A stretch of 64,000 bases of DNA from Eucommia ulmoides (Eukaryota; Streptophyta; Magnoliopsida; Garryales; Eucommiaceae). Positions 16,058 through 29,641 of this stretch are shown piece after piece. The translations under genes and the position numbers were made by a program. The notes under the pieces were generated by a model. The model ran no database searches. It was not told the DNA's origin and saw only the letters and a list, made by a program, of their open reading frames with translations. How positions within the stretch are numbered: position 1 is the first letter of the stretch; each line of letters starts with the position of its first letter. The DNA lies in contig CM028326.1 of NCBI GenBank assembly GCA_016647705.1, positions 45,476,785 to 45,540,784 on the forward strand. The letters run 5' to 3'.

Positions 16058-19000
16058 CTATTTATCAAGTAGAATGAGTCTAATATCCTATTAGTATAGA
16101 TATATGTTGATGATATTAAATTTGGATCTACTAATGAGGATTTTTGTCAAGAGTTTGCCAAGATTATGTAGGTTGAGTTTGAAATGAGTATGATGGGAGA
16201 GTTAACCTTCTTTCTTGGGTTGCAAATTAAGTAAACCAAAGAAGGAATTTTCATTAATCAAACCAAGTATACAAAAGAGTTACTAAAAAAGTATGGATTG
16301 GATGCTAAATAGTACAAAACTCCCATGGTAACCGCTATAAAAATAGAAAATGACAATACGGGAAAAAGCGTCAATGATACAATGTATCAAGATATGATTG
16401 GTAGCTTGTTGTATCTTACTACTAGTAGACCTGACAGAATGCTTAGTGTATGCTTGTCTGCTAGATTTCAGTCTTGTCCTAAAGAATCACATCTAACTGC
16501 GGTCAAGCGAATCTTTCGATATTTGAAAGGGACAAGTGACCTAGGATTATAGTATCCTAGGGGGAGTGACTTTAAGTTAATTAAATACTTCAACGCTAAT
16601 TTTGTCGAGTACAAAGTTGAGCGTTAATGCATAAGTAAGTCATGTCACTTTTTAGGACATGCTTTGGTTTATTAGTCTAGCAAGAAAAATAACTCAATTG
16701 CCTTATTAGTAATCACATTCAGAAAAGAGATGTAACTATTGAATACGTCGATACCTCTTATCAGTTTGTCGATATTTTTACCAAACCTCTAGCAAAAGAT
16801 CAATTCATGAAAATTATTCGAGGTTTATATATGACTAGGCATCACGATGTAAGCCTTGAGTGATATTTTTGGGTCTACGCCCCCACTTTTTGAAATGACA
16901 AAGGGGTAGAAGTTGATATTTAACAAGTAGTTGATGTTTAGGATTTGTTCGCCCAAGCATTGCATTGATTAAAGGGAGAAGTTATTAAGTTTTTTAACTT
17001 ATGTTGGGCTTATATTGAATATATTTATTATTGTTTACTTATGTTTTCATGTTCATGCTTAAATGAGTTTAAATATCCGTCCTCGAATTTAGGGGGGGTA
17101 TGGTTACATTATATTTTGAAAAAAAAAATCAAAATTAATTGTCATTATAAAAAATGGGGAGATTATTGAACTCAATATTTTGATGAATAATTAAGTATTG
17201 ATATTTTTTATGGAACTAATGGTTTTATCGAGGGTTTCAGATTTAGAGTTCCATACATTTGATTAAGAAGAAGAATTGATGAAGAAAACATAAAAGATGC
17301 AAGATAGATATAATGAAGATGTGAAAAAATTTGAAGACGTTGAAGAAAAATAGATGAAAACAACTATTTACCAATATACTCTTAGTGCAACCCGAATTAG
17401 GATCACACACGACACTTAAAATGAGTTAATTTTATGTGTGTCATGATAAGAAGTAATAAGTTTAAGATCCTAAAATAAGATATTGTATGTGCTCCTTATG
17501 TACAATAATTTTGATTAGTGACCTAATTGAAAAATATATTTTAAAGTATAAAAAGTTGTATTTTTGGGTCAATTCGGTCAACCGAGAAAAAAAATTGGTT
17601 AACTGAATCAAACAATGAGTTTTCAAGTGAAAACAAAGTGCTACTGATCCAGTCAATCAACCGAATGAAGAAGGTCGGTTAACTATTTAAAACAATAGTT
17701 GAAACGGGTAAAAAAGTTAGCATACTGATCCAATCAATCAATTGAATGAAGAAGGTTGGTCAACCGTTTGAGTCAGTAGATGAAATAGTGAAAAATTAGA
17801 AGACACTTATTCAATTGGCCAACCGACCAGGCAGGGTTGGTCAATCGACTAGTGTTATGTCAACGGCTAATTGAAAGCTTGGCACAATTCAGTCAACCGA
17901 GTGGTATGGATCGGTCAACCGACTGCTTCAGTTGGGATTTCAGCTGATTTAGTCTCTTGGTTAAGAGCTATTCGTTTTTTATGATTCCGAGAGAAGGATT
18001 TGGGGGATTTAAATATATTTCATATATGAACAACCTATTATGTGATCCCTATTGATATGGTTCATATATTTTAAGATTCTCTTAATTTAAATAATTTAAT
18101 TCTTCCTACTTCTATGGTTTTAAATTGAGAATAGTTTTACGAACTTAAATAAGAGATTTGAAAGTTATTTTTAAGTGGAATATACCTGAAATGAAAGGTA
18201 ATGATATATGGGGTCTTAGAGTGTCATTTTATGACATATCTTTAAAAAACTAGTCGTTGAAGGTTTAGTTATTGGTCTATTAATATAGATCAACAGAAAT
18301 TGAGTTATACACATCGAGAACAATCAGTTTGAACTTTTACAAGAGTGAGATTTACACTGAAATTTTTACGAGAGATTCGTTATAAGTTGTTGATCTAAAG
18401 CTCTTATTTTTTTAGTATCACCAAATTTGAGTTCTACTTACTACATTGTCATTACCTTCGGTGTATTCCCTGTGAGATCTTTCTAAGATTTATTAATTTG
18501 CTTTGAAGTTTTATACATCTTGAATTGTTTGGTATAGGATTGTTAAAAAAATCATTTTTGAACTTAAAAGCCTGAAAATCTTCTTAAGCAATTTTTGCCT
18601 GATAATCTAATTACGTGCTAAATTTGTACTACCCACTTTATCTATTAATCAGATTTAAATTGCTTCACTTTATATCTATCACATAGTAATTATTCGAAAC
18701 ATTAATTAAGTATATTCGTATTGAGGTGGTAGAAACTCCTTGTGGGAAGAAATTTATATTTTTTGTATTTGTGAGTTTGAGTAGATTAGACACATTTTGG
18801 ATGGTGTCTAGCCAGGGTAGTTAGGTTTCGATCTTTTTCTTATGAAAAAAATTAGAGTTTGATCTTTGTCCTACAAAAAAGTTAGGTTATTCTTTTCCCT
18901 TGAAAAATATTAGGTTTTGATTTATCTTATAATTGAATTATTTTTGAGTGATTTGTAAATGTTCAACCTTCTTTGTTAATAAGATAAGTGAGAGAGTGTT

Positions 19001-19404
19001 AGGTTTATCTTTAGCCTAGTAAAAAGATAAGGTTTATCCTTGACCCGTGAAAAGGGTAAATTGTAAAGGTTGATTATGTGTCTGTAAAATAACCGTGAAT
19101 TGTAAGGGTTTGATTCCTACCTGGTAAAGAAATTAAGGGGTTTAGTGGATTGTGAATCTCTGTGGAGATCGAGAGACTAGATGTAGGCAAAATTAGTTTG
19201 GCTAAATCAGGATAAATTCTTGTATGCTGCATTTATTTATTTTCTATCTTGTGTTTGAGTGTGCACTTAATATTAAACACATATCCGCTGCATATCAAAA
19301 TAATAATTAATTTAGAAAAATTGATTATTTGTGTTTAAAGGAATTAATTGTTAAATTTTAGTAACTACTCAATTTACCCCCCTAGGTAGCTCTTTGGGCC
19401 AACA
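16058..19404 (+). mobile_element. Sirevirus-like copia element no. 1, 3' part with 3' LTR
   Basis: 16080-16560 holds the end of a copia reverse transcriptase and the start of RNase H (in one frame, DMIGSLLYLTTSRPD and VKRIFRYLKGTSDLGL); 16710-16862 holds the end of the polyprotein region (VDIFTKPL). A noncoding stretch follows, then a polypurine tract (AAAAATGGGGAGA) and the 3' LTR 17167-19404 (2,238 bp, TGAACTCAA...GGGCCAACA). The 5' half is gone. The LTR contains repeated CGGTCAACCGA-like motifs at 17570-17930. Several disabling changes; old. Confidence 0.8.
17570..17940. repeat. degenerate sub-repeats in the Sirevirus LTR
   Basis: Recurring units of about 70-90 bp with GATCCARTCAATCAACCGAA, GAAGGTYGGTYAACC and GTCAACCGAGTGG. 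CGGTCAACCGA is partly palindromic. The same array is seen in the second LTR copy at 59815-60150. Confidence 0.6.
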
Positions 19405-20504
19405 TATATATATATAACATATTATCTCTCCTCAATTATATATAAAAAAAAAATATTTTCTCTCTTCAATTAGTTGTAAGATATATAAGGTTAAATATAA
19501 ATATAATTTATATTTATGTTAAGTTTTTGGATCAATCTAGACCTTGCTTTATCTCAGGAGATAAAGAACGTCTAAGATTTATCTAGATAATTTATGTCCT
19601 ATCTTGTTTTATTACATAGATGGCATACCATATATAACGCATAATACATGCATACTATGTCACGTATAAATAAGACTATCAATCTATAAGTATATCATGA
19701 CATTTCGTTAGTAAGACATACATTGAATAAAAAATAGGATATGCACACATGCATATAATGTCAAATATTAGATTGTCATGTACGTATATCTCACATTTAG
19801 TTGTGTATCATTACCAAATCCAATCAATTAAGCACATTAACCTATAATGAAATAGATGCAATAGTGATATCATTAAACACATTAGTATACTAATGACATT
19901 AGTGCAATAGTGACATAATTAAAACATATATTCCAACAGATAAAAGATAGTTGCTGATCACATGGTAAGATTTGATGCTTAGGCAATCACTTTTCCATTT
20001 TTAATTATAGTTTGATGCCCATTATAAGATAGATGCAATTTTCCTAGTGTTGTTTTGTTAGAGGGATATGAAAGGGAGATAATATAAGATTTCATGTTTG
20101 TTAAGAAAAAAAAAATAGAAGGAAAGAAAATTATGGGATTTTTATTATTTAGTATTCAAAAGTAATAGATTCTATAGAAAAAGCTATCAATGGCTATTTT
20201 TTAAGTCCTCAAAGAATATTCATTCGATAGTCTTTTCTTTCTCTTAAACCTTTGGCGCTATATGTCATCTAATTTACAATTGATGTCACACTTGATTAAA
20301 AAAATGATTAAATGTCATTATTGACCCACCAAAAATAAGCACCAACAAAAAAACATTTTCTAAACTTTCACAATGTATTAAATTATGAAAATTATACAAT
20401 TTTAATCTACATTTTATCTTTTTCATTTTAATATTCATATTGATTATTGTTTAGTGAAAAAGAAAATCAAAAGTGAATGTTCACTAAAAATGACCAATGT
20501 CATG
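19405..20504. other. AT-rich intergenic, no gene
   Basis: No exon-like sequence. About 19840-19925 holds short repeats of ATTAAACACATTA and CAATAGTGACATAATT. 20335-20490 resembles 20520-20690 as a degenerate direct copy. Confidence 0.5.
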
Positions 20505-21023
20505 TTCTTAATAACTCACCAATTATGAAAATAAAAACCAACAAGCAAACTCGTTTTGTGAACATTTATAATGCATTGAATTCATGAAAATTATACCATT
20601 TCAATCTACATTTCATGCTCTTACTTTGATATCCATATTTGATTTATTTTTTTTAGTGAAATAATTAAAAAGTGAACCTTCACTAAAAATGATTTACAAA
20701 TGGTTGAAAGGTCGTTACAAAATTAAAAAATATAATTAATACTTCCTATACAAACAAATATGTGCTAATGATATTGTGTAAGTAATATTTTGTTGTGTTG
20801 GTGAATTGATTTAGTAAATATTCACTGGAGTACTTGATTTAATTAACATTTACTAAGTACTTTTTTTCACTAAAAAAACAATCAATATAGATATCAAAAT
20901 GAAGATGATGAAATGTAGATTAAAATTTTATAATTTTCATAAATTTAATCTATTGTGAATGTTTACAAAATATTTTTTCTTTCTTAATATTTATTTCCAT
21001 AATTGATGAGTTATTAAGGATCC
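20505..21023. repeat. large imperfect inverted repeat (foldback), arms about 155 bp
   Basis: Left arm 20505-20660 and right arm 20865-21023 pair over nearly their whole length. They share TTAATAACTCAYCAATTATG, CATGAAAATTATA, TTTTGATATC and TTTTTTAGTGAAA when the right arm is reversed. A further degraded direct copy of the left arm lies at 20335-20490. The spacer is about 200 bp. Probably a foldback element or a MITE with long arms; the true outer ends and target duplication are not clear. Confidence 0.65.
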
Positions 21024-22431
21024 ACAAGGATATCAAGAGAGAGAGAGAAAGAGAAAATTAATGACCTTGAAATCACATAAAAGTAAGGTCAAATGTTAAT
21101 GGACATTAAGTGATAGGAGGATTAAAAAATAAACATTAATTATGAAAGATTAATTAGATAACAAATCATTAGGGAATATTATTTTATTAGACTATATGTC
21201 TATGAGGGACTAACAATAAAAATCTCAAAAATTATTTACTTATGTAATTTACTATATTACTCAAATGTATTACAAAAATAAATTAAGGATTCTATCTTAA
21301 ATGATATAGTTGTAATTTCAATGTATTTTTTTTTATATAAACCCACCTTAATTTCCTCCCCATTTTCTCTCAAACTGTTGTGCAATAAAATTTGTTCGGG
21401 AATTCTACATTTTCCTTCACATTCTCATTTTCCTCACATTTTTAGACATATTAAACAAGTATTTTCTTTTTTAATTTTCCATCATATTTTCTCTATTCAT
21501 TGTTTCATCCATCCTTTCATTTTACCTAAACAAATGCACTAGTAGCATTTACATTCTGTTTACCGATGATAATCTAATAAATTTATACCGATTGAGGCTA
21601 TTATTTAGTGATATTTTTTAAAGTAAATTCCGTCTCCACTCAAGTGCTTATGATTACTCAAGTATTTGCTTCCTAAGATACAATAATCATAATCCTCCGA
21701 TACTAGCACTCGAAATCTAAAGATCCAACGAACAAAACAGGTGTTGAATTCTCTTTCATGAAAATTAACATAGACTCAAAGAGTATGTTTAATGCAAGAT
21801 GTCCTAAGTTATCATGCTCAAATGGTAAGGCAAAACTTCTACAATTATAGAGAAAACAAATAAGTAACTCCAATTCAAAAAAGGTCTCACTTAAGCCAAT
21901 AAGATTAATCAAATGTAACTCTTTATTATAAATGAGTTACAAATATAAAAAGACAAATCTTGTTTGGTTAGGAAAATAGAGTATCAATTTAAAGAAAATT
22001 CTAAAAAAAATTCTATCTACTAGGATCAACCCAAACCCACGATCTATCACTCGACTCCGGTCCGCAATCTAAACATGGATTACAAATGTGGTTTAAGTGT
22101 TTTTCATTAACTAATGTGAGATCACTCATTTTACATACTTCAATCAATTTCATGGGATTATTTTAAAAGATAATTTCTCATTTACATCTTAATGATTTTT
22201 GACAAATCAATATTTCATGTTCATCTTCTCACAAACAATAGCAATATTAATATATGAAAATATGTCAACCAACAATTAAATCACATAAATAATTAGACTA
22301 AAAATGGTCTAAAAATTATTTTTGTCTAACAGAAAGTATTAACCATTTTTTCTATTACAAATACAGTGTAAAAAAATAAAAGAATGAAATAAATATAAAA
22401 AGCGCTAAATTTTATGATAAGGAATTTTTTA
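21024..22431. other. AT-rich intergenic, no gene
   Basis: Only short open frames (21321-21542, 21703-21912) with no family resemblance. A GAGAGA run sits near 21038. Nothing else recognised. Confidence 0.45.
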
Positions 22432-22946
22432 GGGACAATTACCGTTTACTCCCAAAAACAAAAACTATTTACCGCCTACTCCCATTCGTTTTTTCTTGCA
22501 CCATCTACTCCCATCAACAACCTACTCTTGCACTAAAAACTCCCACCGTCAGCTTTTCTTGCACTGATTAGTTCCATTTCCAAAAATGGCCGACGACGAG
22601 ATTACCGAAATGCCCTCCCGTGAGCTTCTTCCATAAGAACAGCGGCGGACTCGCGTTGTACTTATTCTTCCTTGCGTTCGATCGATTTGCAGACAACCTT
22701 CACATCAGTCGTTCGTCAGTGATTTCAAAAACGTCTACATCGAAGAAATCGACAACGGGACAAAAGTCGTCGTCAAAAGAAGAAATCTAGGTCCTATCGA
22801 AGCTCCGTCATCGCCATTTGGTTTCCTTAAAAGGAGAACAGGGAGACGAAGAACATGGCATCGACGGAAATCCAGATTCTATCGAAGAACAGGGCATCGA
22901 TGGAAATCCAGATCCTATCGAAGCTTTGACATCGCCATATGGTTTC

Positions 22947-22993
<47 letters not shown>

Positions 22994-23743
22994 TAAGGTC
23001 CCTATTTTGACAAGATAGAGATGAATAAAGTTTCTGAATACCCAAATAAGTGAGAGATAGCTCACGCAAAAATATCTTGTCAAATTACACTTTGCATCTT
23101 ATAATTTTCAATTTATTTTTTGTGATAAATCAATGATGTTTTCATTGTTTTGTAGTTACAGTTGATGTTACATTCAACATCCACAGGTGTTGAATATAAC
23201 ATCCACTCATAATACGATCCATAAAACATGAGAACAGTTGATATTACATTCAACATCCAAAGGTGTTTAATGTAACATCATATGGATTTTACTTTGCATA
23301 CAAAAATAAGAGAACAATGGATGTTACATTCAATATCCACATGATGGGTATTTTGGTCAGAAAAAAAGATAACATCATTAAAAAAAAAAAAAAAACACAA
23401 TTGATGTTGCATTCAACACCCACAGGTATTGAATATTACATTCAACATTCACATGAGGGGTATTTTGGTTAGAAAAATATAACATAATTAAAAAAAAAAA
23501 AAAAACACAATTGATGTTACATTCAACATCCACATGAAGGGTATATTGGTCAAAAAAATATAATATCACATAAAAAAAAATGATATTACATTCAACACCC
23601 ACAATTGTTGAATGTTACATTCAACATCTACATGAGGGGGATTTTGGTCAGAAAAAGACAAAATAAGTTATTGGTGCAAAAAAAAAAAGATGGGAGTAAC
23701 AGGTAATTTCTTTTGCATTTTGGGAGTAAATGGTGCATACCCC
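22432..23743. mobile_element. Mutator-like non-autonomous element, 1.3 kb, with internal minisatellite
   Basis: Left end GGGACAATTACCGTTTACTC and reverse complement of the right end GGGGTATGCACCATTTACTC start imperfect inverted repeats of about 54 bp, both rich in TACTCCCA. Inside are a less AT-rich stretch (22580-22830) that may be captured host sequence, a 33-bp unit present twice (about 22857-22923), a (GA)n run (22952-22988) and a minisatellite (23157-23640). No transposase. Low-complexity flanks make the target duplication uncertain. The GA-run open frames at 22808-23083 are artefacts. Confidence 0.6.
23157..23640. repeat. minisatellite, unit about 110 bp
   Basis: Repeated TTGATGTTACATTCAACATC, CCACAGGTGTTGAAT and CACATGAGGGGTATTTTGGT modules separated by poly(A) runs. 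ATTCAACA and TGTTGAAT make each unit partly palindromic. About four to five units, decaying at both ends. Confidence 0.75.
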
Positions 23744-24222
23744 AACTTTTTAAGTAGCTATTGTATTTTTTATTGAAAGGATAATAATAAAATAAAATAA
23801 ATATGAAACGGACAAAATAAAAAATTAGGAGAATTATAAGTGACACCGTCTATTTTTGTGACAGATACTACGATAATCCTATGTCTTTTAACAAATACCA
23901 CAAATACCTCATATCTTTTTTTAATCGGAGTAGTCAACCTTCCAAATCAGAGTTGATCGACTGACGCAAATATTTAGATTCCAATTTTACTGTTACAATA
24001 TAAAATTCATTCTTAAAAATACTACATTGTCCTTTATCTTATGTGTAAAATGACAAAATTTTCTTTCATTAATTTTCTTTTCTTTTTCTTTCATTTTTTC
24101 TTTTCTTGTTCTTTTTTTTTCTCCTTTTTTCTTCATCCTCCCACCATCATCTTCTCTGATGGCAGCTTTCGTCGACAACTACCATTCGATGTCTCCAGTC
24201 TCTATCGTCGACAATGATTTTG

Positions 24223-24255
<33 letters not shown>

Positions 24256-24744
24256 ATGTGCCTGTTTTCTCCCCTTCCTTAGCCTTCTCCTCCCCCTCTT
24301 CATCTACTCCCCAATTCCCACCCTCAAGCTCCCCGCCTTCTTCTCTTCTTTTCTCCTCCTCCTCTAAACCAGATCCAACAAGAAGACACCATATTTGGTT
24401 TAGGAAAGAGAGAGAGAGATAGAAGAAGAGGAGGAGGAGAAGAAGAAAAAAAATAACGGTGGCAGGAGTTGGTAGCAATGACGACAACAACAAAGAGTTT
24501 ACTGAGGTGTGGTGGTGGCTGTAATGGTTGCTTAGGTGGGTTAAAGAGAAAGAATAATAGAAAAGGAAAAAAGTGAAAAACAAAAAAATGCATAAGGATA
24601 AAACCGTTACTGCTTTTACTTTATTTTTTTATTTTATTTTTATTAAAAGATAAAGACAAATAAGTGATTAATCTTTTTTTTCTTTTTTTTTGACAAGAGG
24701 TCTCCATAATATTTGACAAAAAATAAAAAAATATCGTGATTTTC
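23744..24744. other. CT/GA-rich spacer, possible degenerate TIR element
   Basis: TGTGACAGATACTACG near 23860 has a weak inverted match at about 24690-24735. The middle (24060-24450) is pyrimidine-rich with a (TC)n run at 24224-24253, then purine-rich. Open frames on both strands here are low-complexity. No gene seen. Confidence 0.35.
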
Positions 24745-25146
24745 GTCTCAAATAGGGATGTTAATGGTTCGGTTTCGATCTGCTTTCATATAAAATCAAA
24801 ACCTAAACCGTTAGACATATACCAAACCAAAACCGTCGATTTTTTTAAACGGTTTTAAAACCGAACCATTTAGATTTACATAAAACTAAAACCGAAACCG
24901 CGAAACCATTTAAAACTTTTCAATTTTATGAAAAACCAAACGAAAACTAAAATCACAAAACTCCAGACCGTTATTTTTTATCTATAAGTAAAAACATAAT
25001 TAAAATATAAAACATAAATTCCAAAAAATAAAACCAAACCACAAAACTAGTAGTTGTTACAATAAATGTTTGTAACTATAATTAAAATACAATGATAATT
25101 AACATAAATGATTGTAACCATAGTTATTACAATAAATAAAAACATA

Positions 25147-25165
25147 TGTGTGTGTGTGTGTGTGT
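25147..25165. repeat. (TG)n run at LTR insertion point
   Basis: A short TG dinucleotide run directly before the 5' LTR of the inserted element; the far side (31762 on) is a (TA)n run, so the 5-bp duplication TGTGT / TATAT is degraded or coincidental. Confidence 0.7.
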
Positions 25166-28100
25166 TGATGTGGGGGGAAAATCCAGCCAATGATTTGTAG
25201 AAGCCGGTATTGAAATGTCGGATCGAAATAGCCGAAAGAAATGGTCTGAAAGCATACCGTGGGATGGTTACACTAATGGCCCAAAAGATGGTGTATTTTG
25301 TCTGATAAGGAAGCCCAACCACGCTTGGGTTGATCTAGTATAGAACAAGGTCTTCTAATAGAGGCCTGATTATCAGCAATAAGGACAGCGAGTCAATGAA
25401 AACGGTTACATAACCTCACCAACCCCCCATGCATGCAAGCGTAATTGTCATAACAGCTCGTAATGGGAGCGTGGACAGTATTCATGGCAATTATATATGG
25501 AACATAGAGAAAATTATGAGAGGGACAGTTACAAGGTAAAATGGTTGGGATATATGAGGAAAACAGGTATCATCTAGGACTACTAAGACTCGCTTTTACA
25601 GTCTTAAGCTTTCTACTATCAAAAACAGTCTGACTTATTCTCACGCCGGAGGTTCTTTGGCCGACACTACACCGGTGTCCCTTTAGAACTAACTGGTTTT
25701 TTGGTTTGGGTTATATGTTTTGGAGATTTTTGGCACGTGAGGAACTGTTACACGTGTTGAAATTTTTTTGACAACATCATTTGACGCCATCTGTGAGAAA
25801 CGAATAAAAATAAGTTCACCGTCAAGATGAAACAATTACGATCACGAGCTGCAGGTCTGAGTGAGGGGAGTGAAATCCCACCTCTAGTAGACACAGAAGC
25901 ACGTATGGAAGCTTCAGGTGGAGTCCATGCCAATCCTCCCCCTAAGGTGCAGACTACAGATACGAGAATTGATGTGTTAATAGAAAAGATCGCTGTAATA
26001 GAGGAAATGTTGATGAGGATGGACCAACAGATTGTTGGGAATGCTCAACAGCCTCCTCCTATCAATAATGATTTTGTAAAACAGGCAAAGTTACCAGAAT
26101 CCCTGGACCCGTCGCAAGGAGGGCGAGCTAATCAGAGGGATATGAGTAACCACCTAGGCAAAGGGCGACTACTCATCCGAAATAAAACCGTAGATTCTTA
26201 CCAGTGACGTGGTGTTCTAGAGGATGGAGACTACTGTTAGATGAGTTGGACATATTGTTAAAGGAAACCGAGATGCAATTCACCTCGGACATCCTAGAAG
26301 TACTGTTGTCAGGCAAGTTTAACCCGACTAAGTTTGATAAGTATGATGGGAAGACAGACCCGATAGACCACATCCACCAGTTCAGGCATCTAATGGCACT
26401 CTATAGAGCAGATAATTTTGCACTTTGCAAAGCTTGTGCGACGACCTCAAAAGAGTAAGCCTTGGAGTGGTTACACACACGTTACTACCCAACTTAATTT
26501 CATCCTTTACGGACTTTGGGAAATAGTTCATTGGTCGATTTATCACATACCAAAGGTTGATGAAAGGCGTCGACTACCTATTAGCTTTGCAACAAGAAAA
26601 GGAAGAATCTTTACATCAGTACATGAATTGCTTTAGCGAGGAATGAACCTACATTGAGGGTTTTTACTCAAACCTTATCATAAATTCATTTACCTCATAA
26701 TTAAGACAAGGCCAATTCCAAGATTCATTGACGAAGCACACTCCAAAGACCATAACTGAATTGATGGAGAGGGCAAAGCCTTATATGAAATTAGAAGACA
26801 TTAGGTACATGCATGAAGGCAGAGTACCACAAAAGACAATTCCAGATCCAACGAAACAGACCATCAGAGAACAAAGGGAAATGCCTTGGATTGGCAGAGA
26901 AAACGTCCTAGAAACTCAGCAACAAGACAAAGGACAAATCTCTCAGGCTTGCGAATAGCGATATCCAGAATACTTCATGAGATCAGATCATCTGAGGTCA
27001 TGCAATGGCCTTCTAAAATCCTAATGAAATCTAACAGGAAGAATAAGGACAAATACCGTAAGTTCCATAAAGATCATGGACATGATATTGATGTTGGGAG
27101 CTTCAAAAGGAGATCAAGCGGTTAATCGATATAGGGCGATTACGTAGATATTTACAAGAGTAGACATGGGAAAAGAAGAGGCCAATGAGCGAAACTTTCC
27201 TAGAGAATCAAAATAAAGAAAGAAATAATGATGACCCGAGCAGCACTCGTGGGGTCATGTACGAGATAAATGCGGTTAGTCCCTTTACTAGAAAGACAAA
27301 CCGTGAGCAAAAGAGAAAAGTCTGTGGGGGCAGCGGAGGAACGATACTATGGTGAAGTAATGGCTTTGACCAACAGAACTGGACCAATAATCACGTTCAA
27401 TGACAAGGACTATAGGGGCGTAGCTCATCCTCATGACGACGCCTTAGTAATAACACTTTGGATCTCCAGCTTTGAGATGAGAAAAATCTTGATTAACACC
27501 GGAAATTCTGCCAACATCATTTTCGTTAACACACTCAATCAAATGGGTGTTCTCATCTCAGACATTGGGTCAACCCAAATGGTGATGGTAGGGTTTAATA
27601 GAGACCTGAGCTCTCCAAAGTGGAAGATCACCTTATCAATCACAACAAACAAAGATAAGGGCGGATTGACCAAGGCTACAGAGTTCATAGTAATGGATTC
27701 CACGTCTCTATACAATGCTATCTTGGGACGACCTTGGCTCCATGCAATGGGAGCTATAGCATCAACACTTCATTATTGTATTAAGTACGTGAAGGATGGC
27801 AAAGTAGTTGTCATTCGAGGAGACCAAGTTTTGTCTAGGCAATGTTTTGCGATAGCTATGAAAAGGAAGAGGAATATCCAATACCAATCAAAGCAGAAGC
27901 TCGGTGAAGCTCAAATCAACAGCCCAGCTCAGAGGCAAAAGCTCATTAGAGCTCAGGTTAATAGCCTAGGACTTACTGGTTAGAAGATTTGAATGGTGTA
28001 TTGATTCCTCAACCATGGAACATTTCGTATTTGCAAAAATGTTGTGTAAGTTTCCTATTTTTTGTTGTGTGGTTTTATTTTGAAGATTTTGAAGAAGAAT

Positions 28101-28189
28101 TGTTTTATTTTTTTATCGTCAATGATTAGCAAAGTTACTTATTTTATAAAAAAAAAAAAGTTTCGATAATGATCAGCCCCATGCTTAAG

Positions 28190-28690
28190 ATAATATAGAT
28201 ATGCTCTCCACATCAACCGAGCTGCTTAGATTTGTTCGTACATTAATCGAGGTGCTTATATCAATTTGTGCATTAACCGTGTTGCTTAGGTTATTCGTCA
28301 AGTTAAACGAGCTGCTAAGATTAGTTCATTAAAATTAACCGAGCTGCTTAGATCAGTTCATGCATTAACCGAGCTGCTTAGATCAGTTCGTGTATTAATC
28401 GAGCTACTTAAATCTGTTCGTGCATTAACCAAGTTGCTTAAGTCAATTCGCACATTAATCAAGCTTCTTAGATCAGTTCATCCATTAACCGAACTACTTA
28501 TATCAGTTCGTCAAGTTAATTGAGCTACTAAGATCAGTTCGTCAAACTTAACCGAGCTACTAAGATCAGTTCGTCAACCGAGCTGCTAAGATCAGTTCAT
28601 CACATTAATTGAGCTATAAAGGTCAGTTCGTCAAATCAATCGAGCTGCTCGAATCAGCTCGTCAAAATCAACCGAGCTTCTCAGATTAGT
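28190..28690. repeat. 30-bp tandem array, about 15 units
   Basis: The unit reads approximately CGAGCTGCTTAGATCAGTTC plus GTGCATTAAC and varies from 27 to 33 bp. It lies in the noncoding part of the gag-protease element, just after the protease region. Confidence 0.85.
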
Positions 28691-28964
28691 TTGTATAGAA
28701 AATATTTGGTCATAAATCACCAAATCTCAAAGCTTATGCCAAGATGCTCTGATTGATTGGATAAGGGAACTAAACTGTTTTCAACAATTTATCCAAGAAT
28801 TGGCTGGTGACAAGTCATTAAGTTGCGAGTTGGTAAGTATACTATTCCAATTAGTTTGTTAAGACTCGTGCAATCCATAACATATTTATCACTTAAACTT
28901 GTTACGGAGGACGGCAGGAGGAATATGAATATACTCACTTTCTAAATGTTGGAAGCCATTCATT

Positions 28965-29210
28965 CAAACCCCATTTATTCCTAAAACTTCCCGAATTTAA
29001 TACTCAATATGTGGACCGCTAATGTTCCATATCCATCCCATTCTGGTATGAGTATTATTTCGGAAATGTTTGAGGATTTATTCCATTCGTTCAAACCCCA
29101 TTTATTCTTAAACACTAAGTTTGAGAGTTTAATACTCTATATGCGGACAGATAATGTTCCATATCTATTCCATTTTGGTGTGAGTATTATTTTGGAATTT
29201 CATTTAACAC
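28965..29210. repeat. diverged direct duplication, about 117 bp
   Basis: Two copies share ATTCAAACCCCATTTATTC, GCGGACMG-type sequence, TAATGTTCCATATC and TGAGTATTATTT. A second pair of about 45 bp (29285-29330 and 29415-29460; TCTTGAACTTAT, GAGTCAGTACAGA) lies just downstream. Confidence 0.7.
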
Positions 29211-29641
29211 ATGACATATGAAGTCCAACAGTTTTTAATAAACAACGAATACATCAGTACAATAAAAAATAAAAAATAAAAAAAGTCTTGAACTTATCGC
29301 TTCTTACCACAGAGTCAGTACAGATCTAAAAAAGAAAGGTGCATTACATATTTTATCCAACATAAATCAGATTTTACCATCACAGGAATCCTTCTCAAGA
29401 TATTGTTCTTTTCTAGTCTTGAACTTATTACTCCTTACCATGGAGTCAGTACAGACCTGAACGTGTGTCTGGACTTTAAACCTGGTTAAGTGAGTAATGT
29501 TCGGAAAATGAGCATTCCACATTTGATAATCATTATAGGAGGTTATTTGGTGACTAATAAGCCCTTACTGTTCAAAAAATGCTCTTGAGGCTTATATATA
29601 TATAAGGAAAAACTTCTTATTCGGAGATGAAAGGACTGTAG

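Noticed and set aside
22808-23083. Three overlapping frames with Ser-Leu or Arg-Glu repeats
   Set aside because: Translation of a (GA)n run; inside a non-autonomous Mutator-like element.
28190-28690. Possible CRISPR-like array
   Set aside because: Units are directly tandem with no unique spacers, in a plant retroelement.
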